Positions 29,701 to 41,597 of a DNA stretch of 64,000 bases are shown here, piece by piece (positions within the stretch are counted from its first letter, which is position 1; every line of letters starts with the position of its first letter). The stretch lies in contig CM068323.1 in the NCBI GenBank assembly GCA_034766995.1, forward strand, positions 424,536-488,535. The letters run 5' to 3'. Source of the stretch: Acanthacorydalis orientalis. Taxonomy: Eukaryota; Arthropoda; Insecta; Megaloptera; Corydalidae. Both the position numbers and the translations under genes were made by a program. Under the pieces are notes generated by a model that worked only from the letters and a program-made list of their open reading frames with translations, did no database searches and had not been told where the DNA came from.

Positions 29701-32700
29701 TTCGATAAAAGTAAGTTAGTTCTATACAATAGTAGCAAAATTTTTCGGCAAATCTCGATTCTGGTAGTTGAAAATCACGTTTATATGAAATATATCGCAA
29801 TTTCAAGCGAAAAAAACGTGTTTTTAGTGATAATATCACAAAATATCCCGAAAATGTATACATATTTCGAATTATTTCGATAAAAGTAAGTTAGTTCTAT
29901 ACAATAGTAGCAAAATTTTTCGGCAAATCTCGATTCTGGTAGTTGAAAATCACGTTTATATGAAAAATATCGCAATTTCAAGCGAAAAAAACGTGTTTTT
30001 AGTGATAATATCACAAAATATCCCAAAAATCTATACATATTTCGTATTATTTCGATAAAAGTAAGTTAGTTCTATACAATAGTAGCAAAATTTTTCGGCA
30101 AATCTCGATTCTGGTAGTTGAAAATCACGTTTATATGAAAAATATCGCAATTTCAAGCGAAAAAAACGTGTTTTTAGTGATAATATCACAAAATATCCCG
30201 AAAATGTATACATATTTCGAATTATTTCGATAAAAGTAAGTTAGTTCTATACAATAGTAGCAAAATTTTTCGGCAAATCTCGATTCTGGTAGTTGAAAAT
30301 CACGTTTATATGAAATATATCGCAATTTCAAGCGAAAAAAACGTGTTTTTAGTGATAATATCACAAAATATCCCGATAATGTATACATATTTCGTATTAT
30401 TTCGATAAAAGTAAGTTAGTTCTATACAATAGTAGCAAAATTTTTCGGCAAATCTCGATTCTGGTAGTTGAAAATCACGTTTATATGAAATATATCGCAA
30501 TTTCAAGCGAAAAAAACGTGTTTTTAGTGATAATATCACAAAATATCCCGAAAATGTATACATATTTCGTATTATTTCGATAAAAGTAAGTTAGTTCTAT
30601 ACAATAGTAGCAAAATTTTTCGGCAAATCTCGATTCTGGTAGTTGAAAATCACGTTGATATGAAATATATCGCAATTTCAAGCGAAAAAAACGTGTTTTT
30701 AGTGATAATATCACAAAATATCCCAAAAATCTATACATATTTCGTATTATTTCGATAAAAGTAAGTTAGTTCTATACAATAGTAGCAAAATTTTTCGGCA
30801 AATCTCGATTCTGGTAGTTGAAAATCACGTTTATATGAAAAATATCGCAATTTCAAGCGAAAAAAACGTGTTTTTAGTGATAATATCACAAAATATCCCA
30901 AAAATCTATACATATTTCGTATTATTTCGATAAAAGTAAGTTAGTTCTATACAATAGTAGCAAAATTTTTCGGCAAATCTCGATTCTGGTAGTTGAAAAT
31001 CACGTTTATATGAAAAATATCGCAATTTCAAGCGAAAAAAAACGTGTTTTTAGTGATAATATCACAAAATATCCCAAAAATCTATACATATTTCGTATTA
31101 TTTCGATAAAAGTAAGTTAGTTCTATACAATAGTAGCAAAATTTTTCGGCAAATCTCGATTCTGGTAGTTGAAAATCAGGTTTATATGAAATATATCGCA
31201 ATTTCAAGCGAAAAAAACGTGTTTTTAGTGATAATATCACAAAATATCCCGATAATGTATACATATTTCGTATTATTTCGATTAAAGTAAGTTATTTCTA
31301 TACAATAGTAGCAAAATTTTTCGGCAAATCTCGATTCTGGTAGTTGAAAATCACGTTTATATGAAATATATCGCTATTTTAAGCGAAAAAAACGTGTTTT
31401 TAGTGATAATATCACAAAATATCCCGATAATGTATACATATTTCGTATTATTTCGATAAAAGTAAGTTAGTTCTATACAATAGTAGCAAAATTTTTCGGC
31501 AAATCTCGATTCTGGTAGTTGAAAATCACGTTTATATGAAATATATCGCAATTTCAAGCGAAAAAAACGTGTTTTTAGTGATAATATCACAAAATATCCC
31601 AAAAATCTATACATATTTCGTATTATTTCGATAAAAGTAAGTTAGTTCTATACAATAGTAGCAAAATTTTTCGGCAAATCTCGATTCTGGTAGTTGAAAA
31701 TCACGTTTATATGAAATATATCGCAATTTCAAGCGAAAAAAACGTGTTTTTAGTGATAATATCACAAAATATCCCGATAATGTATACATATTTCGTATTA
31801 TTTCGATAAAAGTAAGTTAGTTCTATACAATAGTAGCAAAATTTTTCGGCAAATCTCGATTCTGGTAGTTGAAAATCACGTTTATATGAAATATATCGCA
31901 ATTTCAAGCGAAAAAAACGTGTTTTTAGTGATAATATCACAAAATATCCCGATAATGTATACATATTTCGTATTATTTCGATAAAAGTAAGTTAGTTCTA
32001 TACAATAGTAGCAAAATTTTTCGGCAAATCTCGATTCTGGTAGTTGAAAATCACGTTTATATGAAATATATCGCAATTTCAAGCGAAAAAAACGTGTTTT
32101 TAGTGATAATATCACAAAATATCCCGATAATGTATACATATTTCGTATTATTTCGATAAAAGTAAGTTAGTTCTATACAATAGTAGCAAAATTTTTCGGC
32201 AAATCTCGATTCTGGTAGTTGAAAATCACGTTTATATGAAATATATCGCAATTTCAAGCGAAAAAAAACGTGTTTTTAGTGATAATATCACAAAATATCC
32301 CAAAAATCTATACATATTTCGTATTATTTCGATAAAAGTAAGTTAGTTCTATACAATAGTAGCAAAATTTTTCGGCAAATCTCGATTCTGGTAGTTGAAA
32401 ATCACGTTTATATGAAATATATCGCAATTTCAAGCGAAAAAAACGTGTTTTTAGTGATAATATCACAAAATATCCCGATAATGTATACATATTTCGTATT
32501 ATTTCGATAAAAGTAAGTTAGTTCTATACAATAGTAGCAAAATTTTTCGGCAAATCTCGATTCTGGTAGTTGAAAATCACGTTTATATGAAATATATCGC
32601 AATTTCAAGCGAAAAAAAACGTGTTTTTAGTGATAATATCACAAAATATCCCAATAATGTATACATATTTCGTATTATTTCGATAAAAGTAAGTTAGTTC

Positions 32701-35700
32701 TATACAATAGTAGCAAAATTTTTCGGCAAATCTCGATTCTGGTAGTTGAAAATCACGTTTATATGAAATATATCGCAATTTCAAGCGAAAAAAAAGTGTT
32801 TTTAGTGATAATATCACAAAATATCCCAAAAATCTATACATATTTCGTATTATTTCGATAAAAGTAAGTTAGTTCTATACAATAGTAGCAAAATTTTTCG
32901 GCAAATCTCGATTCTGGTAGTTGAAAATCACGTTTATATGAAATATATCGCAATTTCAAGCGAAAAAAACGTGTTTTTAGTGATAATATCACAAAATATC
33001 CCGAAAATGTATACATATTTCGAATTATTTCGATAAAAGTAAGTTAGTTCTATACAATAGTAGCAAAATTTTTCGGCAAATCTCGATTCTGGTAGTTGAA
33101 AATCACGTTTATATGAAATATATCGCAATTTCAAGCGAAAAAAACGTGTTTTTAGTGATAATATCACAAAATATCCCAAAAATCTATACATATTTCGTAT
33201 TATTTCGATAAAAGTAAGTTAGTTCTATACAATAGTAGCAAAATTTTTCGGCAAATCTCGATTCTGGTAGTTGAAAATCACGTTTATATGAAATATATCG
33301 CAATTTCAAGCGAAAAAAACGTGTTTTTAGTGATAATATCACAAAATATCCCAAAAATCTATACATATTTCGTATTATTTCGATAAAAGTAAGTTAGTTC
33401 TATACAATAGTAGCAAAATTTTTCGGCAAATCTCGATTCTGGTAGTTGAAAATCACGTTTATATGAAATATATCGCAATTTCAAGCGAAAAAAAACGTGT
33501 TTTTAGTGATAATATCACAAAATATCCCGATAATGTATACATATTTCGTATTATTTCGATAAAAGTAAGTTAGTTCTATACAATAGTAGCAAAATTTTTC
33601 GGCAAATCTCGATTCTGGTAGTTGAAAATCACGTTTATATGAAATATATCGCAATTTCAAGCGAAAAAAACGTGTTTTTAGTGATAATATCACAAAATAT
33701 CCCGATAATGTATACATATTTCGTATTATTTCGATAAAAGTAAGTTAGTTCTATACAATAGTAGCAAAATTTTTCGGCAAATCTCGATTCTGGTAGTTGA
33801 AAATCACGTTGATATGAAATATATCGCAATTTCAAGCGAAAAAAACGTGTTTTTAGTGATAATATCACAAAATATCCCAAAAATCTATACATATTTCGTA
33901 TTATTTCGATAAAAGTAAGTTAGTTCTATACAATAGTAGCAAAATTTTTCGGCAAATCTCGATTCTGGTAGTTGAAAATCACGTTTATATGAAATATATC
34001 GCAATTTCAAGCGAAAAAAACGTGTTTTTAGTGATAATATCACAAAATATCCCGATAATGTATACATATTTCGTATTATTTCGATAAAAGTAAGTTAGTT
34101 CTATACAATAGTAGCAAAATTTTTCGGCAAATCTCGATTCTGGTAGTTGAAAATCACGTTTATATGAAATATATCGCAATTTCAAGCGAAAAAAACGTGT
34201 TTTTAGTGATAATATCACAAAATATCCCAATAATGTATACATATTTCGTATTATTTCGATTAAAGTAAGTTATTTCTATACAATAGTAGCAAAATTTTTC
34301 GGCAAATCTCGATTCTGGTAGTTGAAAATCACGTTTATATGAAATATATCGCTATTTTAAGCGAAAAAAACGTGTTTTTAGTGATAATATCACAAAATAT
34401 CCCGATAATGTATACATATTTCGTATTATTTCGATAAAAGTAAGTTAGTTCTATACAATAGTAGCAAAATTTTTCGGCAAATCTCGATTCTGGTAGTTGA
34501 AAATCACGTTTATATGAAATATATCGCAATTTCAAGCGAAAAAAACGTGTTTTTAGTGATAATATCACAAAATATCCCAATAATGTATACATATTTCGTA
34601 TTATTTCGATAAAAGTAAGTTAGTTCTATACAATAGTAGCAAAATTTTTCGGCAAATCTCGATTCTGGTAGTTGAAAATCACGTTTATATGAAAAATATC
34701 GCAATTTCAAGCGAAAAAAACGTGTTTTTAGTGATAATATCACAAAATATCCCAAAAATCTATACATATTTCGTATTATTTCGATAAAAGTAAGTTAGTT
34801 CTATACAATAGTAGCAAAATTTTTCGGCAAATCTCGATTCTGGTAGTTGAAAATCACGTTTATATGAAAAATATCGCAATTTCAAGCGAAAAAAACGTGT
34901 TTTTAGTGATAATATCACAAAATATCCCGAAAATGTATACATATTTCGAATTATTTCGATAAAAGTAAGTTAGTTCTATACAATAGTAGCAAAATTTTTC
35001 GGCAAATCTCGATTCTGGTAGTTGAAAATCACGTTTATATGAAATATATCGCAATTTCAAGCGAAAAAAACGTGTTTTTAGTGATAATATCACAAAATAT
35101 CCCAAAAATCTATACATATTTCGTATTATTTCGATAAAAGTAAGTTAGTTCTATACAATAGTAGCAAAATTTTTCGGCAAATCTCGATTCTGGTAGTTGA
35201 AAATCACGTTTATATGAAATATATCGCAATTTCAAGCGAAAAAAACGTGTTTTTAGTGATAATATCACAAAATATCCCAATAATGTATACATATTTCGTA
35301 TTATTTCGATAAAAGTAAGTTAGTTCTATACAATAGTAGCAAAATTTTTCGGCAAATCTCGATTCTGGTAGTTGAAAATCACGTTTATATGAAATATATC
35401 GCAATTTCAAGCGAAAAAAACGTGTTTTTAGTGATAATATCACAAAATATCCCGATAATGTATACATATTTCGTATTATTTCGATAAAAGTAAGTTAGTT
35501 CTATACAATAGTAGCAAAATTTTTCGGCAAATCTCGATTCTGGTAGTTGAAAATCACGTTGATATGAAATATATCGCAATTTCAAGCGAAAAAAACGTGT
35601 TTTTAGTGATAATATCACAAAATATCCCAAAAATCTATACATATTTCGTATTATTTCGATAAAAGTAAGTTAGTTCTATACAATAGTAGCAAAATTTTTC

Positions 35701-36400
35701 GGCAAATCTCGATTCTGGTAGTTGAAAATCACGTTTATATGAAAAATATCGCAATTTCAAGCGAAAAAAACGTGTTTTTAGTGATAATATCACAAAATAT
35801 CCCAAAAATCTATACATATTTCGTATTATTTCGATAAAAGTAAGTTAGTTCTATACAATAGTAGCAAAATTTTTCGGCAAATCTCGATTCTGGTAGTTGA
35901 AAATCAGGTTTATATGAAATATATCGCAATTTCAAGCGAAAAAAACGTGTTTTTAGTGATAATATCACAAAATATCCCGATAATGTATACATATTTCGTA
36001 TTATTTCGATTAAAGTAAGTTATTTCTATACAATAGTAGCAAAATTTTTCGGCAAATCTCGATTCTGGTAGTTGAAAATCACGTTTATATGAAATATATC
36101 GCTATTTTAAGCGAAAAAAACGTGTTTTTAGTGATAATATCACAAAATATCCCGATAATGTATACATATTTCGTATTATTTCGATAAAAGTAAGTTAGTT
36201 CTATACAATAGTAGCAAAATTTTTCGGCAAATCTCGATTCTGGTAGTTGAAAATCACGTTTATATGAAATATATCGCAATTTCAAGCGAAAAAAAACGTG
36301 TTTTTAGTGATAATATCACAAAATATCCCAAAAATCTATACATATTTCGTATTATTTCGATAAAAGTAAGTTAGTTCTATACAATAGTAGCAAAATTTTT
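11721..36400. repeat. Satellite subfamily block B with higher-order structure
   Basis: From about 11,905 most monomers read gaaatatatcgc, and new variants appear that block A lacks: cccaaaaatctatac (first at about 12,143), cccgaaaatgtatac usually paired with gaattattt, cccaataatg, cacgttgatatg, gctattttaag and caggtttatatg. The cgataaaag allele is nearly fixed. Rare variants travel together in fixed neighbour order in several places (24.2-25.2, 29.4-31.6 and 34.3-36.3 kb), as expected when multi-monomer blocks are copied by unequal exchange. Three 174-bp monomers in a row near 13.2-13.6 kb give a chance reading frame of 201 codons. Confidence 0.85.
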
Positions 36401-36500
36401 NNNNNNNNNNNNNNNNNNNNNNNNNNNNNNNNNNNNNNNNNNNNNNNNNNNNNNNNNNNNNNNNNNNNNNNNNNNNNNNNNNNNNNNNNNNNNNNNNNNN
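36401..36500. other. Assembly gap of exactly 100 N
   Basis: One hundred N separate the satellite from the transposon-rich segment. The left flank stops inside a monomer. The right flank shows no satellite sequence. A round 100-N gap is a common scaffolding placeholder of unknown size, so the adjacency of the two halves is not proven by the sequence. Confidence 0.99.
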
Positions 36501-37255
36501 TGGAACGTAAGCTAATGCATAAAAGAGACTTGACTGAATATATATATATACCCACATACATATGTGTACACTTCCGAAAAAAAGTATCGAGCACATAACA
36601 TTTTTGTAATTGAAATGGATGTTCGCGCTTTTACTGTGTTCCGATACGGCTTGGACCACAATTGTACACGAATAAGGAAATGCCCGTAATTGAACTGACA
36701 AACAACAAAACTTGATTGTATGTAAAGTTAAAAAGTAATAACAAAACAAATATAAAATGAGTAGAAAAGATGAATGCTGCAGTGGAGCACGGCGTCGTCA
36801 CTGTTGTACGAAGGCAGTTCTCGATGTACTGTACTGATCTGTTTACTGACCGGTTACTGTTATATTCTATCGAGTCTCAATTGTTGCTGTTAATTGTTGT
36901 GTTTGTTCGGCCTGTGATGCACCATTGTCGCCGGCCGTGCACACGTGCTCGAACGGTGCCAAGCACATGCCACAAAGGCAGTGCATCAAAAGGCAGTCGA
37001 TTGTCGATTGAAAGGAGAATTATGTAGTGTGCACTGGTCTCGGGACTACAAGAATACCGAAAAACGTGGTATAATTGGAATATTTGGAAATATTTTATTA
37101 AAAATTTATATATCTCTCACATTTATTAATGTATTATTTATTTAATAATATGCAGTATAATAATAACAATTATTCATCATAAAGGCATGAAATTAGCATT
37201 AATTTTAAATAGTTTCGTTTTTTTCACTTGAAAAGAAGTATTGGCACAACATGTG
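36501..37255. other. No recognisable gene
   Basis: A short (AT)n run lies at 36,539-36,550. An 85-codon plus-strand open frame (36,770-37,027) resembles nothing I know. 37,080-37,250 is AT-rich with no visible structure. Confidence 0.5.
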
Positions 37256-37259
37256 TAAT

Positions 37260-37860
37260 TTGAATTTCGCTAACAATTATTTTCAAAAAACTTGGAAACT
37301 AACAGTGTCGGTAAACCCTTTCTCCGTATCACCTTCTTTAATCTATTTGGTACTGAAGAAGTGCTTGTACATACTTCCGGCTTTATATTTCCCCGTTCGC
37401 CTACAATCACTTCCTTTAATTGAGATTTATTAGTTCCATTATGTGTTCTGATCTTCCTATCCAGTATATCCCACAAATGGTTAATCGGATTTAGTTCAGG
37501 AGATTGTGGTGGTGGTGTTTTAGGGGTATGGAGGGGATATTAAAAAATATTTGTTTACTACGTCGACTGTGTGCTCGGTGTTATTATCATGTTGAAAGTA
37601 TAAGTCACTTTCAAGACCAGCGGTTTTTAGGTTATTTTTCAAAATATTTGTTTATGAACTATCTTATCCATTATCTCATCGATGAGAACAAGCCCCCACG
37701 CCAGATAATCGTGTATGCAACCATACACTATTACTCCCTCAAACTCCATGTTTCATGTGGGTGACAAATATTCCAGTATTCAATTCTATGTTAGGTTCTC
37801 GCCTGACAGATATTCGACCGTCACAGCGAAAAAACATTAAATTTACTTCCTTCAAAAACG
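37260..37860 (-). pseudogene. Tc1-like transposase relic, C-terminal half
   Basis: Reading the minus strand from about 37,860 down to 37,270 gives broken pieces of a Tc1-type DDE transposase in the expected order: a segment ending near CIHDYLAWGLVLIDEIMD (family VWGCM...G.L..IDG.MD), then FQHDNNTEHT (family FQQDNDPKHT, second catalytic Asp), then PELNPINHLWDILDRKIR (family PDLNPIENLWD, with the third acidic residue), then NRLKKVIRRKGLPT near the C-terminus. Frameshifts and stops separate the pieces, so it cannot make an active enzyme. The N-terminal DNA-binding part and both terminal inverted repeats were not found. A mariner relic lies directly on its right. The family call is secure because several ordered motifs agree; the element's limits are approximate. 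Confidence 0.8.
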
Positions 37861-37879
37861 ATTACTCCTTTTCAAAAAT

Positions 37880-38222
37880 CGATATTTTTCGTTTCGGCGG
37901 TCTTTTTCAAAGTTAATTTTATACCCTTATTGATTTTATTTATATAGGGATTCTTTTCGAAAAAATTCGGTTTTTGACGGCGTCCACGGTGTCGATTTTG
38001 TACCATTTAAACAGTTCTGCTGCGGCCGGAACAAATTATAATCCGAAAGTGCAATGTCCAAGGGGTACGGACGCGATTTCCCGTTTCGACTACTTCAGTT
38101 TTTTCAGTCAATTCGGTGCATGCGGTCTTGCATTGTCGTGGTGGAAGATGGCCGTCTTGCGGTTGATTAAAAATCGGACGCTTTTCTTTAATTGCTGCGT
38201 TCAGATTGATTAATGCATGCAT
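37880..38222 (-). pseudogene. Mariner transposase relic, C-terminal part (family B, copy 1)
   Basis: The minus strand reads LNAAIKEKRPIF, then HDNARPH (the mariner second-Asp motif), then pieces equivalent to LGHCTF..YNLFRPQQN and LNGTK..TVDAVK. These match in order the C-terminal half of mariner transposases (LDRLNAAI.EKRP ... HDNARPH ... SDYHLFRSLQN.LNG). Frameshifts and at least one stop break the frame. The part before about 38,222 is missing. The 38.6-39.5 kb relic shares its peculiar sequence (opening ttttgacggc, with ccgaaagtgcaatgt further on), so both come from one family. Confidence 0.7.
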
Positions 38223-38639
38223 ACCAGTCTGAACCTTTCCAGAGATTCTGCCACTATCAATGGTAATTTAGAAGACGAAAATGAAGTCGCATGCTACGAT
38301 TGTAATGAAAAGGGCACGTTGCGAGAAGATGCAATAAGCTAAATCCGACGTAGAAGAGATAAATGCTTTGTTTACGCAAAGGTAGACGCCATGTTCGCAT
38401 CGCCGTGCCCGAGAAAGAATCACGAGAGACAGAAAGAACAGAGAACGAAATTACCTCATAAACAAGTGTGAAGAAAACAGTACGAATAGAAGTCGTCAAC
38501 GATAAGTACCAGCGAATATAACCGAATAGTGCGAACTGATGGTAACGGCAAGTGCGCGCCTTCGATCTGATTGCCCAGGCAGCGACTGCGTTACGCTAAA
38601 GAAATCAGGAGGCCACGCGGATGAATATCAGATACATTC
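38223..38639. other. No recognisable gene
   Basis: This spacer lies between two mariner relics. An 80-codon minus frame (38,257-38,499) and other short frames resemble nothing known to me. Part of it may be the unaligned end of a mariner. Confidence 0.4.
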
Positions 38640-39482
38640 CCGAAAAGATTTGCCAAAAAGGATTTGGCTCTGGACGGTGCATGACCCTGGAGAAAACGAC
38701 ACTGCCGCTCGACGGTGGCTTTTGACGGCCTCTGCGGTGTCAATTTTTTTACCGTTCAGAACAGTTCTGCAGCGAACGGAGCGAATGTGATAATCCGAAA
38801 GTGCAATGTTCGGAGAATGCGATGGATGCGATATGATTTCCCGTTTCGCTTCCCTTCAGTTTTTTCAGTCGGTTCGATTTTTGTAAATTAGCACATTGTC
38901 GTAGTGGAGAGGAATGACCGCCTTACGATTGAAGGTTCCAAAATCGGCGCTTTTTCTTCAATTGCTGCATTCCAGGGTCGATTTAGTCGTTGATAAAGTA
39001 CTTCTCCTTAGTAATCGTTTCGCTCCGTGGGAGCAGCTTAACACCTATGCAATCCCAGCAAACACACAGTGCTCCACCTTTTTCGGATTCAAGCCAGCTT
39101 TGGCGACCGGTTCCAACAACCTTCATTCACCTATTTCCACATTCGTCCGCGTCGGACATAAATGTCGTAATACGAACAAATCCAGTCGTCGAGTGTCTCG
39201 ACAATCTCTTCCGTCGAAATTCGTGTGTTTATTATCCAGCTAAAGCCGGGTTTAGCCGTCCAGATCGGGTGTCGACCTTTGAGGATTCAAATGCAATTCA
39301 AAATTCATCAAAATCATTTCTTCAGAGTTGGAAGCGATGGTGCATGGGTCAGAAATAAATTCCTTTCCGAATATTTTCGTTGCTGCGCCAAAGGTTACTC
39401 TTTTCTGAAACCCGCACAACATAACGTGACGTGAATGTACCTTTTTGATCTGTCCGACTTCGAATGTTTTTCTTACACGCAA
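38640..39482 (-). pseudogene. Mariner transposase relic, near full length (family B, copy 2)
   Basis: From about 39,480 downward the minus strand yields, in order, an N-terminal stretch near HVMLCGFQKRVTFGAATKIF (family H.RH.MLFEF.KG..A..AT..IC), a degraded RSG(R) segment, a helix-turn-helix-like RISTEEIVETL.D, IRKRWS (family GLHP.KVML), LYQRLNRPWNAAIEEKAPIL (family L..QLDRLNAAI.EKRP), a ruined HDNARPH region and a ruined SDYHLF region. The pieces fall in three frames with many indels, so it is long dead. It belongs to the same family as the 37.9-38.2 kb fragment. Assignment to the irritans-like part of mariner is only suggestive. No terminal repeats were identified. Confidence 0.7.
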
Positions 39483-40236
39483 ATCGAATCGGAATAAATA
39501 TATCTGACGCTCGAATTAATAGCTGTGATTATCACCCTTTCAAACGATATATCACATGAAAACATTTCAATCACGAGCGCCGCCATGCAGCGCACTTAAC
39601 ACCACCTGCAGATCGTATACGAACTTTGGCACTGACACGATATGATACCATTATCATCGATTGCACGTCTGAAAATCGTATTAAGTACTGATAAAGTGAA
39701 CAAAGACGTTGCTGTTAATATTTACTTTATCAGGCTTACTCGTGAATCACATTACGTGCGATTTTAACAGGTTCGAATCAATACACTGGCATAAACTTCT
39801 ATAACGTCTAACGGACACATCTGGGGTTGTTATGTCGTTTTTGGAAAACTGTTAAATAACAAAAAAAGCCCTTTTAGAAAACTTTGGTGAGATAATTTTG
39901 AAGAGATCAAACAAACGGGGATAGAATAGGTACACAGCGCTTTTGCAATAAAATAAATACTTTTGATTGTTTGCAAATCGATTTGAAAATGTGTCCGTCA
40001 GACATTACCCCTGATTCTAAATATTTCTGTGAGAGTGATATCACGACCATTTTCACAACTTGAATATAAGCTGGGAATAAAACAAAGAGCAGCCTCGATT
40101 GTAAGTGGATGTTTGAAATATTTCATTTGATTGTGTAATGATATTTTTAACATATTTAAGGTACGTCAATACAGGTGTTTATAATTTTATATAAAACATA
40201 ATATAAAGAAGAGTTGTAAATTATAATATTAATGTT
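39483..40236. other. No recognisable gene
   Basis: An AT-rich stretch with stops in every frame. No transposase motif, splice-flanked frame or strong repeat was seen. Confidence 0.5.
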
Positions 40237-41130
40237 GCAAACAATGAATCGAATGGATTCTTTTTCTATCTCGCAAACAACAAAAAAAAATATTTCTTAT
40301 CAGAAATGTGAAACGAATCATTTTGTTATTTCTCGACTTGGAGCTCTGAACATTTGAATTCAAAAAATATATTAAAAAAGTCAATATTTTGTGTTGCATC
40401 ATTTTTTGATTGTCGTTTATGTATCATAAATAGTCGATGATCTCCTCATCCTCAAAGCACTTAGTAGGAGACAAATGATATCTTAGTGATTTGGTGGATG
40501 ATCGATTCACTCAATCGAACTATCCCTCAGTAGTAATTAGAATCGCTAAATAATTGTCCAGAACAATTTGATTTGAAAAAAAATAAATGATTTATAAAAG
40601 AGAAAAAATATTTGCAAAGTCGCAAACAATGAATCGAATGGATTATTTTTCTATCTCGCAAACAACAAAAATGTTTCTCATCAAAATGTGAAACGAATCA
40701 TTTTGATACCTCTGTACTTGGAGCTCTGAACAGGACGGCGACGTCATCGATATACAAAGATAAAAAATGATCAATAATAATTTAAATAATAACAAATATA
40801 TTAAAAAGCGCAATATTTTATTATTTGGATCATTTTGATTGTCGTTTATGTACATTTCAATCCAATGATCTCCTCATCCTCAAAGCACTAGATACAGAAA
40901 AGAATGAGATCTCAAGTATTTCGGAGGATGTTGGCTTCGCCAATCAGAAATATGCCTCAGTAATAATTATCGAACAATTCGGCTGGGAAAAATAAAGTGA
41001 TTTACGGAAGAAAAATTTCATTCACGAGATGTCGCCAAACAACAAATCGAATATATTCCGTTTTCTTTTAACCTCGCGAACAACAACAATCACCTTTTCA
41101 TCAAAAATACCAACTGAATCATTATTCGAT
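40237..41130. repeat. Diverged tandem repeat, about 385-430 bp unit, about 2.3 copies
   Basis: The segment gcaaacaatgaatcgaatgg occurs at 40,237 and 40,622, and a weaker third version starts at 41,034. The segment tctcctcatcctcaaagcac occurs at 40,441 and 40,869. The order of other shared blocks is kept (aaacgaatcattttg, cttggagctctgaac, gattgtcgtttatgta). Spacing varies (385, 412 and 428 bp) because of indels. No coding capacity was seen. It is unrelated to the 175-bp satellite. Confidence 0.85.
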
Positions 41131-41557
41131 CGTTATTGATTCTTCTTTGAAAATGGTTCGCTTTGCCACAGAAACGCGCATAAACGACGACGAAAACGAT
41201 CCACAGTCATCCTATCAGACATTGTCTGACTAAAAAGAGAATCCTTTTGCGGCTCACGGAGTGAAAGGAGCTTCATCTGTGAAGATGCATTTTCAGCCCG
41301 AGTATCAGAATTTGTCACTTTTAGATTTTTTTACTCCCTATCCATTCAGTGTTCATCATTTTTATTCAGAGTCAAATTTATCTAACTTATAATATGTGTA
41401 GCCGATACAGTACATATTTCAAGTATGCTGGATTTGAATTATCGCCATATCAAATCGTCCGTTGAATCATTTTTTTGTTTGGATTATCATACTCCCCCCT
41501 CCTTCGTTTACAAAATAATTGCAGACAATAGCCGGATAAATCCTATCTCTATATCAT

Positions 41558-41597
<40 letters not shown>

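Larger units (their letters stand above)
1..36400. repeat. 175-bp satellite DNA array, about 207 head-to-tail monomers
   Basis: The same unit of 174-176 bp recurs without interruption and always in one orientation. The length difference comes mainly from the A-run in the 'gcg(A)6-8cgtg' segment: 7 As give 175 bp, 8 give 176, 6 give 174. A consensus monomer counted by hand has 48 G+C of 175 (27% GC), yet nine CpG against about 3.3 expected from its base composition. Each monomer carries three short dyads: aaaaac-gt-gttttt, gtgat-aat-atcac and the perfect palindrome atgtatacat. Most neighbours differ by only a few bases. No gene, transposon or inverted monomer interrupts the array. It begins and ends in mid-monomer (window edge and N gap), so the full length is unknown. 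Size, AT content and homogeneity fit a centromeric or pericentromeric satellite, but that role is inference. Confidence 0.98.

Noticed and set aside
155..36285. Scores of 60-201-codon open frames in the satellite (minus strand, plus one of 148 codons on the plus strand at 13,304-13,750)
   Set aside because: They are the same translation repeated with each monomer. Breaks depend only on 174/175/176 length, and long ones occur where units are 174 bp. They have no coding signature.
1..36400. CRISPR-like regular repeats
   Set aside because: The whole unit repeats; there are no unique spacers, and the sequence is eukaryotic.
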